Numbered from the stretch's first letter, positions 11,325 through 21,545 are shown. The stretch: DNA of 64,000 nucleotides from an uncultured Pseudomonadota bacterium (GCA_946479855.1 CAMLHL010000005.1:1-64000); one strand, 5' to 3'. The notes: generated by a model from the sequence alone, not told the origin. Translations and numbers: made by a program.

Positions 11325-11638
11325 CAGTCTTTGAAATGGTAGTACTGCTGGTTCAGATAGGCGGCAACTTCGGCTTCTTCGTCCGGGAACCAGCCGGCCT
11401 TGGTCATGGCATTGCAAGTCGCAACGCGTTGCAGGATATCGAGCTTGGTCGACAGCAGGCGACCGTCGCGGGTGTACATTTTGCTGCCGTCGCCGCCGTA
11501 GAGTCGGGCATGGCAAGTAGTGCAGTGCTTGTCGTGGAGTACCTTGCCGGCCTTGGGATCGGCGTTTCCCCAGGGCTCGGCGGCGAGCGCCGGGAGGGCG
11601 AGCAGCGATGCGGCAAACAGCGTTGCGGGCATGTTCAT
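11324..11638 (-). CDS. Small periplasmic c-type cytochrome
   Basis: This 104-aa protein has an N-terminal signal peptide ending at about residue 20 (LLALPALAAEP) and a single heme-c site CTTCH at about 40-44. It is exported and should receive heme from the cytochrome c maturation system. The C-terminal half contains RLLSTKLDILQRVATC and a Met (NAMTKAGW) that may serve as axial ligand; this is inferred. It overlaps the upstream M48 protease gene by 4 bp and the downstream rsgA by 1 bp, so all three are co-transcribed. Its electron partner is not apparent. Confidence 0.88.
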   Translation of the reverse strand: MNMPATLFAASLLALPALAAEPWGNADPKAGKVLHDKHCTTCHARLYGGDGSKMYTRDGRLLSTKLDILQRVATCNAMTKAGWFPDEEAEVAAYLNQQYYHFKD

Positions 11639-12891
11639 GCGGGTTTCTCCAGTTGTTGCAGGCGGGCGATGCGTTGCGCCGCCGGCGGATGGGAATCATA
11701 GAACAGCGAGTGCAGCGGGTCGGGGGTCAGGGTCGAGGCGTTGTCCTGATAGAGCTTGACCAGGGCGCGGATGAGGTCGGCGGCCGAGGCGTGCTCGGCG
11801 GCGTAGGCGTCGGCCTCGAATTCGTTGCGCCGCGACAGGTAGCTGGTCAGCGGCGTGAACGGGAAGGTGAAGACGGGAATGACCAGGAAGAAGAGGATCA
11901 GCGCCAGCGCCGTGTTCTGGGCCGGCACGCCGAGGCCGGCGTAGAACCACGGAGCGTCGATCAACTGGCCGAGCAGCCAGAGCAGAGCGAGCGAGCCGGC
12001 AAACATCAGGGCGATGTGCTTGAGCACATGATGGCGCCGGAAATGGCCCAGTTCGTGGGCCAGCACGGCCTCGATCTCGGGCGGTGCCAGGCGGTTGAGC
12101 AGGGTGTCGAAAAAGACGATGCGCTTGTTGTTGCCGAAGCCGGTGAAGTAGGCGTTGCCGTGGCTGGAGCGCTTCGAGCCGTCCATCACGAACAGGCCGG
12201 AGGAGCGGAAGCCGCAGCGGGTGAGCAGGGCCTCGATGCAGCGCTTCATCTCGCCTTCTTCGAGCGGCGAAAATTTGTTGAACAGCGGGGCGATCCAGGT
12301 CGGGTAGACGAACATCACGAGCAGATTGAAGGCGCTCCAGAACAGCCAGACGTAGAGCCACCACAGGCCGCCCATGGCGCCCATCAGCCAGAGCACGGCG
12401 AGGATGACCGGGGCGCCGACGGCGACGCCGAGCAGGGTCTGCTTGACGAGGTCGGAGAAGAACAGGCCGAGGGTCATCCGGTTGAAGCCGTGGCGGGCCT
12501 CGATCACGAACTGGCGATAGAGGGACAAGGGCAGGTCGACGACAGCAGAAATGGCCATGACGCTGAAAATTATCGCCAGCCCGTAACCCAGCCCGTCGAG
12601 GCGGAGCGACCAGAAGCCGTGCAATGCGGCGAGGCCGCCACCCAGCGTGAAGGCGAGCAGCAAGATGCCTTCGCTGACGATGGCGAAAAGCACTGATTTG
12701 ACACGGTCGACCGTGTAATCGGCCGCTTTCTGATGCTCGGCCAGCGCGATGCTGGCGGCGAAATCGCCCGGCACGGCGCCGCGGTGCGCGTTGATGAAGC
12801 GGATGTGCCTGAGCTTGAGCCACAGGCGGGCGGCCAGGGTCAGCGCGAAAAAGGCGAGAAAGAGAACAGTGAATTCTTGGGAGACGGGCAT
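11635..12891 (-). CDS. M48 family (Ste24/CAAX prenyl protease-like) membrane zinc metallopeptidase
   Basis: The 418-aa integral membrane protein has an N-terminal helix ([16 protein letters not shown]), several more hydrophobic segments, the catalytic [10 protein letters not shown] zinc motif and the downstream glutamate in NEFEADAYA. Length and architecture match Ste24-like M48A peptidases rather than the shorter HtpX. The role is probably membrane-protein quality control; the substrate is unknown. I use the ATG at 12891 (MPVSQEF); the in-frame extension to 12957 runs into orn. It is divergent from orn, with starts 50 bp apart, and leads the operon with the cytochrome and rsgA. Confidence 0.9.
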   Translation of the reverse strand: MPVSQEFTVLFLAFFALTLAARLWLKLRHIRFINAHRGAVPGDFAASIALAEHQKAADYTVDRVKSVLFAIVSEGILLLAFTLGGGLAALHGFWSLRLDGLGYGLAIIFSVMAISAVVDLPLSLYRQFVIEARHGFNRMTLGLFFSDLVKQTLLGVAVGAPVILAVLWLMGAMGGLWWLYVWLFWSAFNLLVMFVYPTWIAPLFNKFSPLEEGEMKRCIEALLTRCGFRSSGLFVMDGSKRSSHGNAYFTGFGNNKRIVFFDTLLNRLAPPEIEAVLAHELGHFRRHHVLKHIALMFAGSLALLWLLGQLIDAPWFYAGLGVPAQNTALALILFFLVIPVFTFPFTPLTSYLSRRNEFEADAYAAEHASAADLIRALVKLYQDNASTLTPDPLHSLFYDSHPPAAQRIARLQQLEKPA

Positions 12892-12941
12892 GGGGGCCAA
12901 GCTGTGAGAAAATCGGGCTTTTGAAGGAATCGGGCAATTAT

Positions 12942-13496
12942 ATGGCAGGCAACGCAAACAACCTCGTCTGGCTGGACATGGAAATGACCGGCTTGAATCC
13001 GGACGGTGACCGGATCATCGAAATGGCTATGGTCGTCACCAACTCGGAGCTCGAAATGGTCGCCGAGTCGCCGGCCTGGGTGGTCCACCAGTCGGATGCG
13101 ATTCTCGCCGGCATGGACGATTGGAACCAGAAAACCCACGGTCGTTCCGGCCTGATCGACAAGGTCAAGGCATCGACCCAGGACGAAGCCGCCGTTGAAG
13201 CCGAGGCGCTGGCCTTCCTGGCCAAATATTCGCTGGCCGGCCACTCGCCGATGTGCGGCAATTCAATCGGCCAGGACCGCCGCTTCATGGCTCGCTACAT
13301 GCCGACGCTGGAAGCCTTCTTCCATTACCGCAATCTCGACGTCAGCACCCTGAAGGAATTGTGCAAACGCTGGCAGCCGGAGATCTACAAGGGCTTCAAG
13401 AAGAAGAGCAAGCACACGGCGCTGGCCGACATCTACGAGTCGATCGACGAGATGAAGTACTACCGCGAACATTTCCTGGTCAAGTCAGCCCCCTGA
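12942..13496 (+). CDS. orn: Oligoribonuclease
   Basis: Orn is a 3'-5' exonuclease of the DEDDh family that degrades di- to pentaribonucleotides, including pGpG from c-di-GMP breakdown. The 184-aa product begins [18 protein letters not shown], with the first Asp/Glu pair (DMEM). It then has the second acidic motif region ([14 protein letters not shown]) and the C-terminal His/Asp motif ([11 protein letters not shown]). The start is set at 12942 because the seven extra upstream codons are not family-like. The nearby HD-GYP, GGDEF and EAL genes make a pGpG clearance role locally sensible, although orn is housekeeping. Confidence 0.96.
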   Translation: MAGNANNLVWLDMEMTGLNPDGDRIIEMAMVVTNSELEMVAESPAWVVHQSDAILAGMDDWNQKTHGRSGLIDKVKASTQDEAAVEAEALAFLAKYSLAGHSPMCGNSIGQDRRFMARYMPTLEAFFHYRNLDVSTLKELCKRWQPEIYKGFKKKSKHTALADIYESIDEMKYYREHFLVKSAP

Positions 13497-13561
13497 ACGG
13501 GGCGACTGCCGAGGCGCGGGCCTTTGCCGGCGGGGGCCGTGCCGTCTGACGATTGCGACGG

Positions 13562-15184
13562 TCAACGCCGGAAAAGGCGGAATTTCTCCCGGCGATCGCC
13601 GGGGCGATTGCCTTCCCAGACCTTGGTCCACTGGCTGCCTGGCGCGGCCAGAGCGCCGTGGTTGTCACCGACGACCAGCAGCCAGTTGCAGGCCTGGCCA
13701 GCCTTTGAAGCAGCGGACACCGGTTCGATCTCGATAAAATAAGCCAGCGAGGCCAGTTGGGTATCGTTCAGGCCACGCTCTGCCAGGCAGCCGTGATCAT
13801 TTGGCAAGGCCCGGGCAATCGCCTGGGCGACCGGGCGATAGGTCTTGCCGTAGTCGAACCAGGGCAGGATCAGTGTCGTTGCCAGCAGCCAGAGGGTGGT
13901 GAAGCCCAGGGTCCAGTGCGTCAGGCTGCGATAGGGCGAACGTGGCGTGGTCACGATGATCCATATCCACCAGCCGGTGGCCGTCAAACCAATGAGCAGC
14001 GCCAGCAGGTCGAATTGGCCGACAAAACCGGGGCGCAGCACGACCACCCGGTGAGCCAGCTTGGTCGGCCAGCCCAGCGCCATCGCCGACCAGGCGATCC
14101 AGACCAGGGCGGCGAACAGGCTGAAGGTCGACATGGCGAACCAGTCGAAGGCGTTGGCGGCGCCGCGGCGCAAGGCCAGGGCGCCGGGCGTGGCGAGCAG
14201 CGCCAGCGGCGGCAGCAGCAGCAGCGAGGGGATTTCGCGCGGGCGGAAGGCCCAGGCCAGCATCAGCAGGGTGAGCAGCAGGAAAGTCAGGGGTAGCACT
14301 TGCGGCGGCGCTTTGATGTCCTGCCGGCGAATCCAGAGCGTCCAGCCAGCCAGCGGCAGGATGGGGAAGGCGAACCAGGGCAGCAGGCTCAGGAATCGGC
14401 TGCCGCCGACAAAGGAAAACGGTGTTTTCAGCGGTGCCAGTTCGGTGGTCAGCCAGCCGTAGAAACGGGCGGGTTCGAGATCGAGCAGCAACAGCACCCA
14501 CGGCAGGCTCAAGGCGGCGGCGATGGCGAAGCCGATGAGCAGGGTGTGCAGTGCTTTCGGGCGATCCGGCGACAGCCACCAAGCCACCGGGGCGATGGCC
14601 AGCAGCGGCAGCGTCGGGGCAATGCCGGTGCCGAGCAGGCAGCCGGCGATGGCCAGTCCGTAATAGATGCCGGTCAGCCGCGGTTTGCGGCCAATCGCCG
14701 CGAGGGCGCCAAGGCCGCCGGCGTAGGCGGCCAGTGCGATCAGCATCGGCTGCGCGTCATGGGCGTGGAAGAGCAGGCCGGCGCAGCCGGCAAGCAGCAG
14801 CGGGCTGGCCGCCGCCGACTCTTCGCCGTAGAGTTCGCGGCCCGCGTAGTACAGCCCGGTCAGCGCCAAGGCGACCCAGATGCCGCTGGCCAGGCGCATC
14901 GCCTCGTGCAAGGGCAGCAGATCGCCGAAAAGCTTGCCGGTCAGCGCCGCCGTCCAGTAGTAGAGCGGCGGTTCGTGGAAGGGCCGGCCGGCGAGATCGG
15001 GCGACAGCCAGTCGCCGAAATGCAGCATGTGCCAGGCGGTGCCGATGTGGATGGCATCTTCGCCCTTCCAGGGGTCGCGTCCGAAGAGGCCGGCCAGCAC
15101 ATAGAAGGCGAGCATGGCCGTGAGCATCCAGCCGCCCGGGGGCAGACGAATACCGCGACGGATCAGCGCGAGAAAGTCAGGCAT
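13562..15184 (-). CDS. ArnT/PMT-like membrane glycosyltransferase (GT39 family)
   Basis: This 540-aa protein has 10-12 predicted membrane helices and the acidic luminal-loop signature near the N-terminus (GRDPWKGEDAIHIG, then EPPLYYW) of the ArnT/dolichyl-phosphate-mannose transferase family. These enzymes transfer a sugar from a polyprenyl-phosphate carrier to lipid A, protein or other envelope targets. The acceptor here is unknown, and no arn pathway genes are nearby. The C-terminal periplasmic domain is short (after about residue 440). It begins just downstream of the rpmE terminator and is convergent with orn. Confidence 0.8.
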   Translation of the reverse strand: MPDFLALIRRGIRLPPGGWMLTAMLAFYVLAGLFGRDPWKGEDAIHIGTAWHMLHFGDWLSPDLAGRPFHEPPLYYWTAALTGKLFGDLLPLHEAMRLASGIWVALALTGLYYAGRELYGEESAAASPLLLAGCAGLLFHAHDAQPMLIALAAYAGGLGALAAIGRKPRLTGIYYGLAIAGCLLGTGIAPTLPLLAIAPVAWWLSPDRPKALHTLLIGFAIAAALSLPWVLLLLDLEPARFYGWLTTELAPLKTPFSFVGGSRFLSLLPWFAFPILPLAGWTLWIRRQDIKAPPQVLPLTFLLLTLLMLAWAFRPREIPSLLLLPPLALLATPGALALRRGAANAFDWFAMSTFSLFAALVWIAWSAMALGWPTKLAHRVVVLRPGFVGQFDLLALLIGLTATGWWIWIIVTTPRSPYRSLTHWTLGFTTLWLLATTLILPWFDYGKTYRPVAQAIARALPNDHGCLAERGLNDTQLASLAYFIEIEPVSAASKAGQACNWLLVVGDNHGALAAPGSQWTKVWEGNRPGDRREKFRLFRR

Positions 15185-15197
15185 AGAGGCCAGAAAT

Positions 15198-15226
15198 GAA
15201 AAAGGCAGCCAGTCGGCTGCCTTTTA
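15198..15226. terminator. Rho-independent terminator downstream of rpmE
   Basis: Perfect stem AAAAGGCAGCC / GGCTGCCTTTT with loop AGTC. On the minus strand the hairpin is followed by a T-rich run (TTTTTCATTT), so it ends rpmE transcription. The next minus-strand gene starts only 14 bp beyond it and may be expressed by read-through or its own promoter. Confidence 0.85.
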
Positions 15227-15244
15227 TAACGCATTTCGGACAGA

Positions 15245-15469
15245 TCAGGCAGCAGCCTTGCCGCGCATGGCGCCGAACTTCTGGTTGAAGCGCTCGACAC
15301 GACCCGCCGTATCGACGATCTTCTGCTTGCCGGTGTAGAACGGGTGGCAGGCGGAGCAGACTTCAACGTGGAAGGCATCCTTGGCCATGGTCGACTTGGT
15401 CGTGAAGGTGTTACCGCAGGAGCAGTTGACCTGGATTTCTTTGTAATTCGGGTGGATATCGGCTTTCAT
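15245..15469 (-). CDS. rpmE: 50S ribosomal protein L31 (zinc-binding form)
   Basis: This is a 74-aa large-subunit protein. It begins [20 protein letters not shown] and carries the four-Cys type pattern (C-x-C early, then C-x2-C in [13 protein letters not shown]). It therefore belongs to the Zn-containing paralog class rather than the zinc-free L31B. The start at 15469 is preceded by a ribosome site AAAGGACAAAAG; the extension to 15487 adds only six non-conserved residues. Confidence 0.97.
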   Translation of the reverse strand: MKADIHPNYKEIQVNCSCGNTFTTKSTMAKDAFHVEVCSACHPFYTGKQKIVDTAGRVERFNQKFGAMRGKAAA

Positions 15470-15619
15470 CTTTTGTCCTTTAGTCAAGCGACCGGCGGAT
15501 TTGGCCGATCTGGGAAGCGCGTGATTATCTTCGAAAAATCACGCGCTTGCAATAGCTCGGCGTTGGCTTGGCCGCGACCCAACGGACGTGGCCGGAGTCA
15601 AACCCCGCCGGGCGCGCGC

Positions 15620-16879
15620 TTAGCCGCGGCGCATTGCGTCAAAAAATTCCTGGTTGCCCTTGGTCGATTTGACCTTGTCGAGCAGGAATTCCATGGCCTC
15701 GAGATCGTCCATCGGGTAACAGAGCTTGCGCAGAACCCACATCTTTTGCAGGACATCGGGCTTGAGCAGCAGTTCCTCGCGGCGGGTGCCGGAGCGATTG
15801 ACGTTGACCGCCGGATACATCCGCTTTTCCGCCATGCGACGGTCGAGGTGGATTTCGGAGTTACCGGTACCCTTGAATTCTTCGTAGATCACTTCGTCCA
15901 TGCGCGAGCCGGTGTCGATCAGCGCTGTGGCAAGAATGGTCAGCGAGCCGCCTTCCTCAATGTTGCGCGCCGCACCGAAGAAGCGTTTCGGCTTTTGCAG
16001 GGCGTTGGCATCGACGCCACCAGTCAGCACCTTGCCGGAGGCCGGTTGAACGGTGTTGTAGGCGCGGGCGAGGCGGGTGATCGAGTCGAGCAGGATGACC
16101 ACGTCCTTCTTGTGTTCGACCAGGCGCTTGGCTTTTTCGATGACCATTTCGGCAACGGCGACATGGCGTGATGCCGGTTCGTCGAAGGTCGAGGCGACGA
16201 CCTCGCCCTTGACCGTGCGGGTCATTTCGGTCACTTCTTCCGGGCGCTCGTCGATCAACAGGACGATCAGCACCACATCCGGATGATTGGCGGTGATGGC
16301 GTGGGCAATGTTCTGCAACATCACCGTCTTGCCGGTCTTCGGCGGGGCGACGAGCAGGCCGCGCTGGCCGCAGCCGATCGGGGCGATCATGTCGATGACG
16401 CGGCTGGTGATGTTTTCCTCGGACTTGATCTCGCGTTCGAGCTTGAGGTGACGCGTCGGATGCAGCGGCGTCAGATTCTCGAACATGATCTTGTTCTTGT
16501 TGGCTTCCGGCGAGAAGCCGTTGATGCGGTCCAGTTTGGTCAGCGCGACGTAGCGCTCGCCATCCTTCGGCGTGCGGATTTCACCCTCGACCGTATCACC
16601 GGTGCGCAGATTGAAACGGCGGATCTGCGACGGCGAGACGTAGATATCGTCCGGATTGGCCAGATAGGAGGTGTCCGAGGAGCGGAGGAAGCCGAAGCCG
16701 TCGGGCAGTACTTCCAGGGTGCCGTCGCCGTAGATGGTGTCGCCATTTTTTGCCTTGGCTTTCAGGATGGCGTAAATCAACTCCATCTTGCGCATGCGGT
16801 TGGCGTTTTCGATGGCCAGTTCGGTGGCCATGTCGAGCAGTTTGCTGACGTGTAGTGTCTTGAGTTCGGAAAGTTGCAT
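15620..16879 (-). CDS. rho: Transcription termination factor Rho
   Basis: This is a hexameric RNA helicase/ATPase of 419 aa, the usual length. The N-terminal helical segment [18 protein letters not shown] is followed by a cold-shock-like RNA-binding domain (DGFGFLRS). The RecA-like ATPase domain has Walker [13 protein letters not shown], Walker [17 protein letters not shown], the Q-loop region ([21 protein letters not shown]) and the R-loop (DTGSRMDE). It lies downstream of trxA in the same direction, an order common in proteobacteria, with a hairpin between them. Confidence 0.98.
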   Translation of the reverse strand: MQLSELKTLHVSKLLDMATELAIENANRMRKMELIYAILKAKAKNGDTIYGDGTLEVLPDGFGFLRSSDTSYLANPDDIYVSPSQIRRFNLRTGDTVEGEIRTPKDGERYVALTKLDRINGFSPEANKNKIMFENLTPLHPTRHLKLEREIKSEENITSRVIDMIAPIGCGQRGLLVAPPKTGKTVMLQNIAHAITANHPDVVLIVLLIDERPEEVTEMTRTVKGEVVASTFDEPASRHVAVAEMVIEKAKRLVEHKKDVVILLDSITRLARAYNTVQPASGKVLTGGVDANALQKPKRFFGAARNIEEGGSLTILATALIDTGSRMDEVIYEEFKGTGNSEIHLDRRMAEKRMYPAVNVNRSGTRREELLLKPDVLQKMWVLRKLCYPMDDLEAMEFLLDKVKSTKGNQEFFDAMRRG

Positions 16880-16990
16880 GGGGGAGTGTGTGGCGCCAGA
16901 TACAGAACGGGCGTTTGCCCGGAGGCCGGGGCGCAGATGCGGAGATCTTGGGGAGGAGAATGACGCCGGACAGCTTGCTTGTCGCGTCTG

Positions 16991-17017
16991 CCTGAAGGTG
17001 CAGGACGCACCTTCAGG
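16991..17017 (-). terminator. Strong intercistronic hairpin between trxA and rho
   Basis: A perfect 10-bp inverted repeat, CCTGAAGGTG / CACCTTCAGG, with a 7-nt loop lies 18 bp past the trxA stop. No T-run follows on either strand, so classical intrinsic termination is doubtful. It may be a processing or 3'-protection structure, or part of a rho leader. Confidence 0.55.
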
Positions 17018-17034
17018 GTCGGAGACTACGGAGA

Positions 17035-17361
17035 TTACAGGTTGCTGTCAATAAAGGCTGCGAGTTGCGACTTGGACAGCGCGCCGACCTTGGTCGCCTC
17101 GATGTTGCCGTTCTTGAAGATCATCAGCGTCGGGATGCCACGGATGCCGTACTTGGCCGGGGTCGCCTGGTTGTCATCGATGTTGACCTTGGCGACCTTG
17201 AGCTTGCCGGCGTATTCGTTGGCGACTTCGTCGAGGATCGGGGCAATCATCTTGCAGGGACCACACCATTCAGCCCAGTAATCGACGAGAACCGGTTGCT
17301 GCGATTGCAGCACTTCGGCTTCAAACGTGTCGTCGGTGACGTAATGGATATGCTCGCTCAT
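17035..17361 (-). CDS. trxA: Thioredoxin
   Basis: Cytoplasmic disulfide reductase of 108 aa with active site [13 protein letters not shown] near residues 30-38 and the cis-proline loop [12 protein letters not shown]. It is full length and typical of Trx1. A ribosome site GAGGCAACC precedes the ATG at 17361. It is expressed toward rho. Confidence 0.97.
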   Translation of the reverse strand: MSEHIHYVTDDTFEAEVLQSQQPVLVDYWAEWCGPCKMIAPILDEVANEYAGKLKVAKVNIDDNQATPAKYGIRGIPTLMIFKNGNIEATKVGALSKSQLAAFIDSNL

Positions 17362-17458
17362 GGTTGCCTCATGGGAAGGGGGTATCGAATGGATTGCGCC
17401 GGAGTGGCGACGAGAAAGTTGCCGTGATGCTAGCGAAAAATACTGGCTTAGGGAAGCG

Positions 17459-18061
17459 TTAGCCGCCGGTTTTGAGCAGATTGGCCAGTTCGACGGCGGT
17501 CTTGACCTGCATCTTGTCGAACAGGTTGGCCCGGTGCACTTCGACCGTGCGCATGCTGATGTTCAGCTCATCGGCAATGATCTTGTTGAACTTGCCGGCC
17601 ACGACCAGCTCCATGATCTGCCGCTCGCGCGTGGTCAGGCTGGAAATGCGTGCTTTGACCGAGTCGACCGTGGCATTCGCCGCGCGTTGTCGCGCATCGA
17701 GCGCCATGGCTTCCTCGATGCGGGTGACCAGGTCGTTATCGTTGAGCGGCTTTTCGAAAAAGTCGAAGGCCCCCTTTTTCAGGGTGGCGACGGCCAGCGG
17801 CACATCGCCGTGGCCGGTCAGGAAAATGACCGGCAAGGCCGACTGGCGTTCGCGCAATTGATCGAAACAGTCCAGTCCGCTCATGCCGGACATCCGCATG
17901 TCGAGCACGACGCAGCCGCTCATGTCCTTGTGCCAGGCGGCGAGAAAGCTTTCTGCCGAGTCGAAGGCGGCATAGGGGAGGCCGCGTGATTTGAGCAGCC
18001 AGGCGAGGGCATCGCGAATCGCTTCGTCATCGTCGACCAGATAGGCTTGGGGCGTACTCAT
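17459..18061 (-). CDS. dctR: FixJ/NarL-family response regulator, probable C4-dicarboxylate regulator DctR
   Basis: This 200-aa protein has a receiver domain (VDDDEAIRD acidic pocket, phospho-acceptor in [12 protein letters not shown] near residue 55, Lys in FFEKPL). A LuxR-type helix-turn-helix follows ([15 protein letters not shown] through [17 protein letters not shown]). The ATG at 18061 overlaps the stop of the sensor gene by 4 bp. The longer open frame to 18490 runs through the kinase gene in the wrong frame. FixJ-type DctR with DctS controls dctPQM in Rhodobacter capsulatus. The same pairing here, next to dctA and dctPQM, supports the name by context. Confidence 0.85.
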   Translation of the reverse strand: MSTPQAYLVDDDEAIRDALAWLLKSRGLPYAAFDSAESFLAAWHKDMSGCVVLDMRMSGMSGLDCFDQLRERQSALPVIFLTGHGDVPLAVATLKKGAFDFFEKPLNDNDLVTRIEEAMALDARQRAANATVDSVKARISSLTTRERQIMELVVAGKFNKIIADELNISMRTVEVHRANLFDKMQVKTAVELANLLKTGG

Positions 18062-20043
18062 GCAGCTTCCAGGGGCAGGGTGAAGCGGAATATCGTACCG
18101 CTTCCGGTGGGCGAATGGGGATTGTCCTCGGCCCACAGGCGGCCGCGATGGAACTCGATGATCGAGCGGCAGATCGATAGTCCGATGCCCATGCCTTCCG
18201 GTTTGGTGGTGAAAAAGGCGGTGAACAGCTTGTCGCGGATTTCGGGGGCGATGCCGCTGCCGTGATCGCTGACGCTGACCAGCAATTCGCCGTCTCGGGG
18301 TTCGATGGTGATACGCAATGCCCGTTCGGCTTCCGGCGTGCTGGTCATGGCTTCCATGGCGTTGCGGATCAGGTTGAGGAGAACCTGTTCGAGCATCAGG
18401 CGATCGGCTGGAACGGCGGGGAGCGCCGGCAGCTCGCAATCGATCCGGACGTGGCGCTTGCGGGCCTCGGCCTCGACGAAGCCGAGGCAATCTTCGACTA
18501 CTTCGCCGACTGCGCAGGGAGCGCGTTTGGGCTCGCTCTTGCGGACGAAATCGTGCACGCGGCGAATGATCTTGCCGGCGCGCTGGGCCTGCAGGCCGAT
18601 TTTTTCGAGGGCAGGGAGGATTTCCTGCGGGTTGGTCTGGCCATTGTTGAGCAGATTCAGGCAGCCGGTGTTGTAGCTGGCAATGGCGGCCAGCGGCTGG
18701 TTCAGTTCGTGAGCCAGCGTCGAGGCCATTTCACCCATGGTGACCAGGCGCGAGGTGAATTGCAGTTGTTCCTGCTGCTGGCGGGCCAGTTCCTCGGCGC
18801 GCTTGCGCTCGGTAATGTCGAGTACCGAGGCCATCCAGCCGGTGTGGTTGCCGTTGCCGTCGATCAGCTTGGCTTCGTAAACAAGGGCATGAAAACGCTC
18901 TCCGCCCTTGCGCATGAAGGTGATTTCGAAGCCGTCGAGCGGTGCCTGGCCGGCCAGCACGGTCTGGTGCATGGCAAACGTTTCCTCCAGCTGCTCCGGC
19001 GCCCAGTAAGGCATGGGCGGCGTCCGGTTGATCAGTTCGTCGGGGCTGAATCCGGTCATCCGGCAGAAGGCCGGGTTGACGTAAATGACCTTGCCGTTGA
19101 GGTCGCGGGCACGCATCCCGACGGTCAGGGAATCCTCCATCGCGGCACGGAAAGCGTGCTCGGCGCGCAAGGCGTCTTCCGCGTGCGAGCGCTTTTTCAT
19201 CAGGTCGCGCACCAGCCAGAGACTCCAGAAGACACCGGTGGCGAGCAGGAATATCGCGACCACCAGCAGGCGCTGCAACGTGTTGTCCGGTGAGCGGTAG
19301 CTGGTCACGCGCAACAACAAGCCGGCGTCGGGCGGGTCGAAGGGGATGGCGTAGCGAAGATCCCCTTTGCCTTCAATATGGGTCTTGGTGGCGTACTGAA
19401 CGTCGTTGTCGTCGACGATCTCGACTTTGTATTTTTCGGTGAACCACCAGGGCACCTGGTTGGCAAGCAGGGTGTCGAGCGGGTAGGTCGCGGCTAGCAT
19501 GCCGCTGAACCGGCGTTCGTGATAGATCGGGAGGAGGAGTGTGACAAAGGCGCGCTGGTCATCGAGAAAATATGGCTCGCTGTATTGCAGTTTGCCGAGC
19601 CGGCTGGCTATTTCAAAGGCTTTGGCGATGAGCGGTGTGGCGCCGGACTCACTCGAGTTTTCCGGGCGGGTGGCGGTGGGCAGGGCGTCGATGACCTGCT
19701 GCTGGGGATCGAGCCAGAGAATCTGGGCAATGTCTGGCGAATTCTTGAGCATGTGTTCGGCCCGCAGCCGGAATGTTTTCTGGCTCTCGGGCAGGCTGGA
19801 CAGGTCAAGAGCCAGTTGCTGCAGTTGTTCTTCATTGCCGTTGAGGTGGAAGCGCAGGTTCTGTTCGAGCCAGAGAACATCCTTGATCAACACGGATTGC
19901 TCTTCTTCCACCTCGGTACGGTGCAGCAGCCAGAGGAGCGAGAGCAGGGCGGCCAGCAGCAGTACGATGCCGAGCTTGGGCAGAGCGAGCAGCCAGCGGA
20001 GCCGGCGGGAGCTGCCGGGGGAGATCGGAAGGACATAATTCAT
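18058..20043 (-). CDS. dctS: PAS-containing sensor histidine kinase, probable DctS
   Basis: The 661-aa protein has an N-terminal membrane helix (LGIVLLLAALLSLLWLL) and a periplasmic domain of about 240 residues. A second helix (LLVVAIFLLATGVFWSLWLV) is followed by a PAS/PAC domain (VGMRARDLNGKVIYVNPAF to DITERKRAEE), HisKA with LAHELNQPLAAIASYN, and HATPase_c with DHGSGIAPEI and GMGIGLSICR. The periplasmic domain probably senses C4-dicarboxylates, as in DctB/DctS. The start at 20043 (MNYVLPIS) places the first helix correctly; the longer frame to 20190 crosses the divergent promoter region. It is divergent from dctA and overlaps dctR. Confidence 0.85.
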   Translation of the reverse strand: MNYVLPISPGSSRRLRWLLALPKLGIVLLLAALLSLLWLLHRTEVEEEQSVLIKDVLWLEQNLRFHLNGNEEQLQQLALDLSSLPESQKTFRLRAEHMLKNSPDIAQILWLDPQQQVIDALPTATRPENSSESGATPLIAKAFEIASRLGKLQYSEPYFLDDQRAFVTLLLPIYHERRFSGMLAATYPLDTLLANQVPWWFTEKYKVEIVDDNDVQYATKTHIEGKGDLRYAIPFDPPDAGLLLRVTSYRSPDNTLQRLLVVAIFLLATGVFWSLWLVRDLMKKRSHAEDALRAEHAFRAAMEDSLTVGMRARDLNGKVIYVNPAFCRMTGFSPDELINRTPPMPYWAPEQLEETFAMHQTVLAGQAPLDGFEITFMRKGGERFHALVYEAKLIDGNGNHTGWMASVLDITERKRAEELARQQQEQLQFTSRLVTMGEMASTLAHELNQPLAAIASYNTGCLNLLNNGQTNPQEILPALEKIGLQAQRAGKIIRRVHDFVRKSEPKRAPCAVGEVVEDCLGFVEAEARKRHVRIDCELPALPAVPADRLMLEQVLLNLIRNAMEAMTSTPEAERALRITIEPRDGELLVSVSDHGSGIAPEIRDKLFTAFFTTKPEGMGIGLSICRSIIEFHRGRLWAEDNPHSPTGSGTIFRFTLPLEAA

Positions 20044-20082
20044 GATGAAAATGGTACACCACGTTTTTTCCGCCCGGGTCAA

Positions 20083-20113
20083 TGTGGCTTTCCACAATTC
20101 GGATAACCACAAT
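20083..20113. promoter_or_regulatory. Candidate DctR operator upstream of dctA (TGTGG-N4-CCACA plus repeat half-site)
   Basis: TGTGGCTTTCCACA at 20083-20096 is a dyad with 5-bp arms. The right arm extends to CCACAAT, and a second CCACAAT follows at 20107-20113. The same dyad occurs upstream of dctP (21608). It lies in the dctS-dctA divergent region, about 100 bp before the dctA start. Assignment to DctR is inferred. Confidence 0.5.
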
Positions 20114-20195
20114 GGTAGGCTGGTGTCGCTTTGGCAATACTGTCGCCCGTTTTCCGGAATGTTCCGGAGTCCGTCATCAGAGGAGCACAAAATCC

Positions 20196-21545
20196 ATGGC
20201 TAAAAAAGCGGTATTCAGGAGTCTCTATTTCCAGGTGCTCGTCGCTATCGCCGTCGGCGTGGCGCTCGGCCATTTCTATCCCGAGACCGGTGCGGCGATG
20301 AAGCCGCTGGGCGATGGTTTTATCAAGCTGATCAAGATGATCATTGCCCCGATCATTTTCTGCACCATCGTCGTCGGTATCGCCGGCATGGAAGACATGA
20401 AAAAGGTCGGCAAGACCGGCGGCCTGGCCGTCCTTTACTTCGAGGTGGTCAGCAGCATTGCCCTGATTATCGGCCTGATCGTGGTTAATGTCTGGGCGCC
20501 GGGGGTCGGGATGAACGTCGATGTATCGACGCTCGACACCAAGGGTATCGCCAAGTATGCCGATCCGGGCAAGATGCAGTCGACGGTCGACTTCCTGATG
20601 AACATCATTCCGACCAGCGTTGTCGATGCCTTTGCCAAGGGGGACATGTTGCAGGTGCTGTTTTTCTCCGTGCTTTTCGGCTATGCCATGCATGCCTTTG
20701 GCGAACGCGGCAAGCCGGTTTTCGACCTGATCGAAAAGCTGTCGCATGTGCTGTTCGGTATCGTTGGCGTGATCATGAAGGTTGCCCCGATCGGCGCCTT
20801 CGGCGCGATGGCCTACACCATCGGCAAGCACGGGGTCGGGAGCCTGACGCAGCTGGCCAGTCTGATGGGGGCCTTCTACCTGACCTGCCTGATCTTCATT
20901 CTCGGGGTGCTGGGCAGTATTGCCGCTTTCCATGGTTTTTCAATCATCAAGTTGATCAAGTACATCAAGGAAGAGCTCTTCCTGGTGCTTGGAACATCGT
21001 CTTCCGAATCCGCGCTGCCGCGCCTGATGGCCAAGATGGAAAATGCGGGCGCCCAGAAATCGGTGGTCGGGCTGGTCGTGCCGACCGGCTATTCCTTCAA
21101 TCTGGACGGCACCTCGATTTACCTGACCATGGCGGCAGTGTTTATCGCCCAGGCGACGAACACGCCGCTCGACCTCCAGCACCAGGTCACCTTGCTGATC
21201 ATTCTGCTGCTTACCTCCAAGGGCGCCGCCGGCGTCACCGGCAGCGGTTTCATCGTGCTGGCGGCGACGCTCTCGGCAGTCGGCACTGTGCCAGTGGCCG
21301 GTCTGGCGCTGATTCTCGGCATCGACCGCTTCATGTCGGAAGCGCGAGCGTTGACCAACTTCATCGGCAATAGCGTGGCCACGCTGGTCGTCGCCAAATG
21401 GTGCAAGGCACTCGATGTTGACCGGATGAATGCCGTCCTCAACAATGAAACGATCGATGAGGCAGATCGTCCGGAAATGGTTCTCGATGATGCGCCCGAA
21501 GTGATCATCCCCCATGTTCCGCGCCCAATCGTCGAACATCATTGA
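20196..21545 (+). CDS. dctA: C4-dicarboxylate:cation symporter DctA
   Basis: This is a 449-aa DAACS-family inner-membrane carrier for succinate, fumarate and malate. It has eight membrane segments plus two re-entrant hairpins. The family signatures are the serine-rich loop [13 protein letters not shown], the substrate/cation motif [16 protein letters not shown], and [14 protein letters not shown]. The ATG at 20196 ([14 protein letters not shown]) has ribosome site AGGAG; the frame extends upstream to 20082 but that part is promoter. It is divergent from dctS, with a candidate operator between, and is closed by a strong terminator. Confidence 0.95.
   Translation: MAKKAVFRSLYFQVLVAIAVGVALGHFYPETGAAMKPLGDGFIKLIKMIIAPIIFCTIVVGIAGMEDMKKVGKTGGLAVLYFEVVSSIALIIGLIVVNVWAPGVGMNVDVSTLDTKGIAKYADPGKMQSTVDFLMNIIPTSVVDAFAKGDMLQVLFFSVLFGYAMHAFGERGKPVFDLIEKLSHVLFGIVGVIMKVAPIGAFGAMAYTIGKHGVGSLTQLASLMGAFYLTCLIFILGVLGSIAAFHGFSIIKLIKYIKEELFLVLGTSSSESALPRLMAKMENAGAQKSVVGLVVPTGYSFNLDGTSIYLTMAAVFIAQATNTPLDLQHQVTLLIILLLTSKGAAGVTGSGFIVLAATLSAVGTVPVAGLALILGIDRFMSEARALTNFIGNSVATLVVAKWCKALDVDRMNAVLNNETIDEADRPEMVLDDAPEVIIPHVPRPIVEHH

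Noticed and set aside
20133..20146. GG-N10-GC spacing resembling a sigma-54 promoter before dctA
   Set aside because: The -12 part is poor (TCGC) and the adjacent regulator is a FixJ type without a sigma-54 interaction domain.
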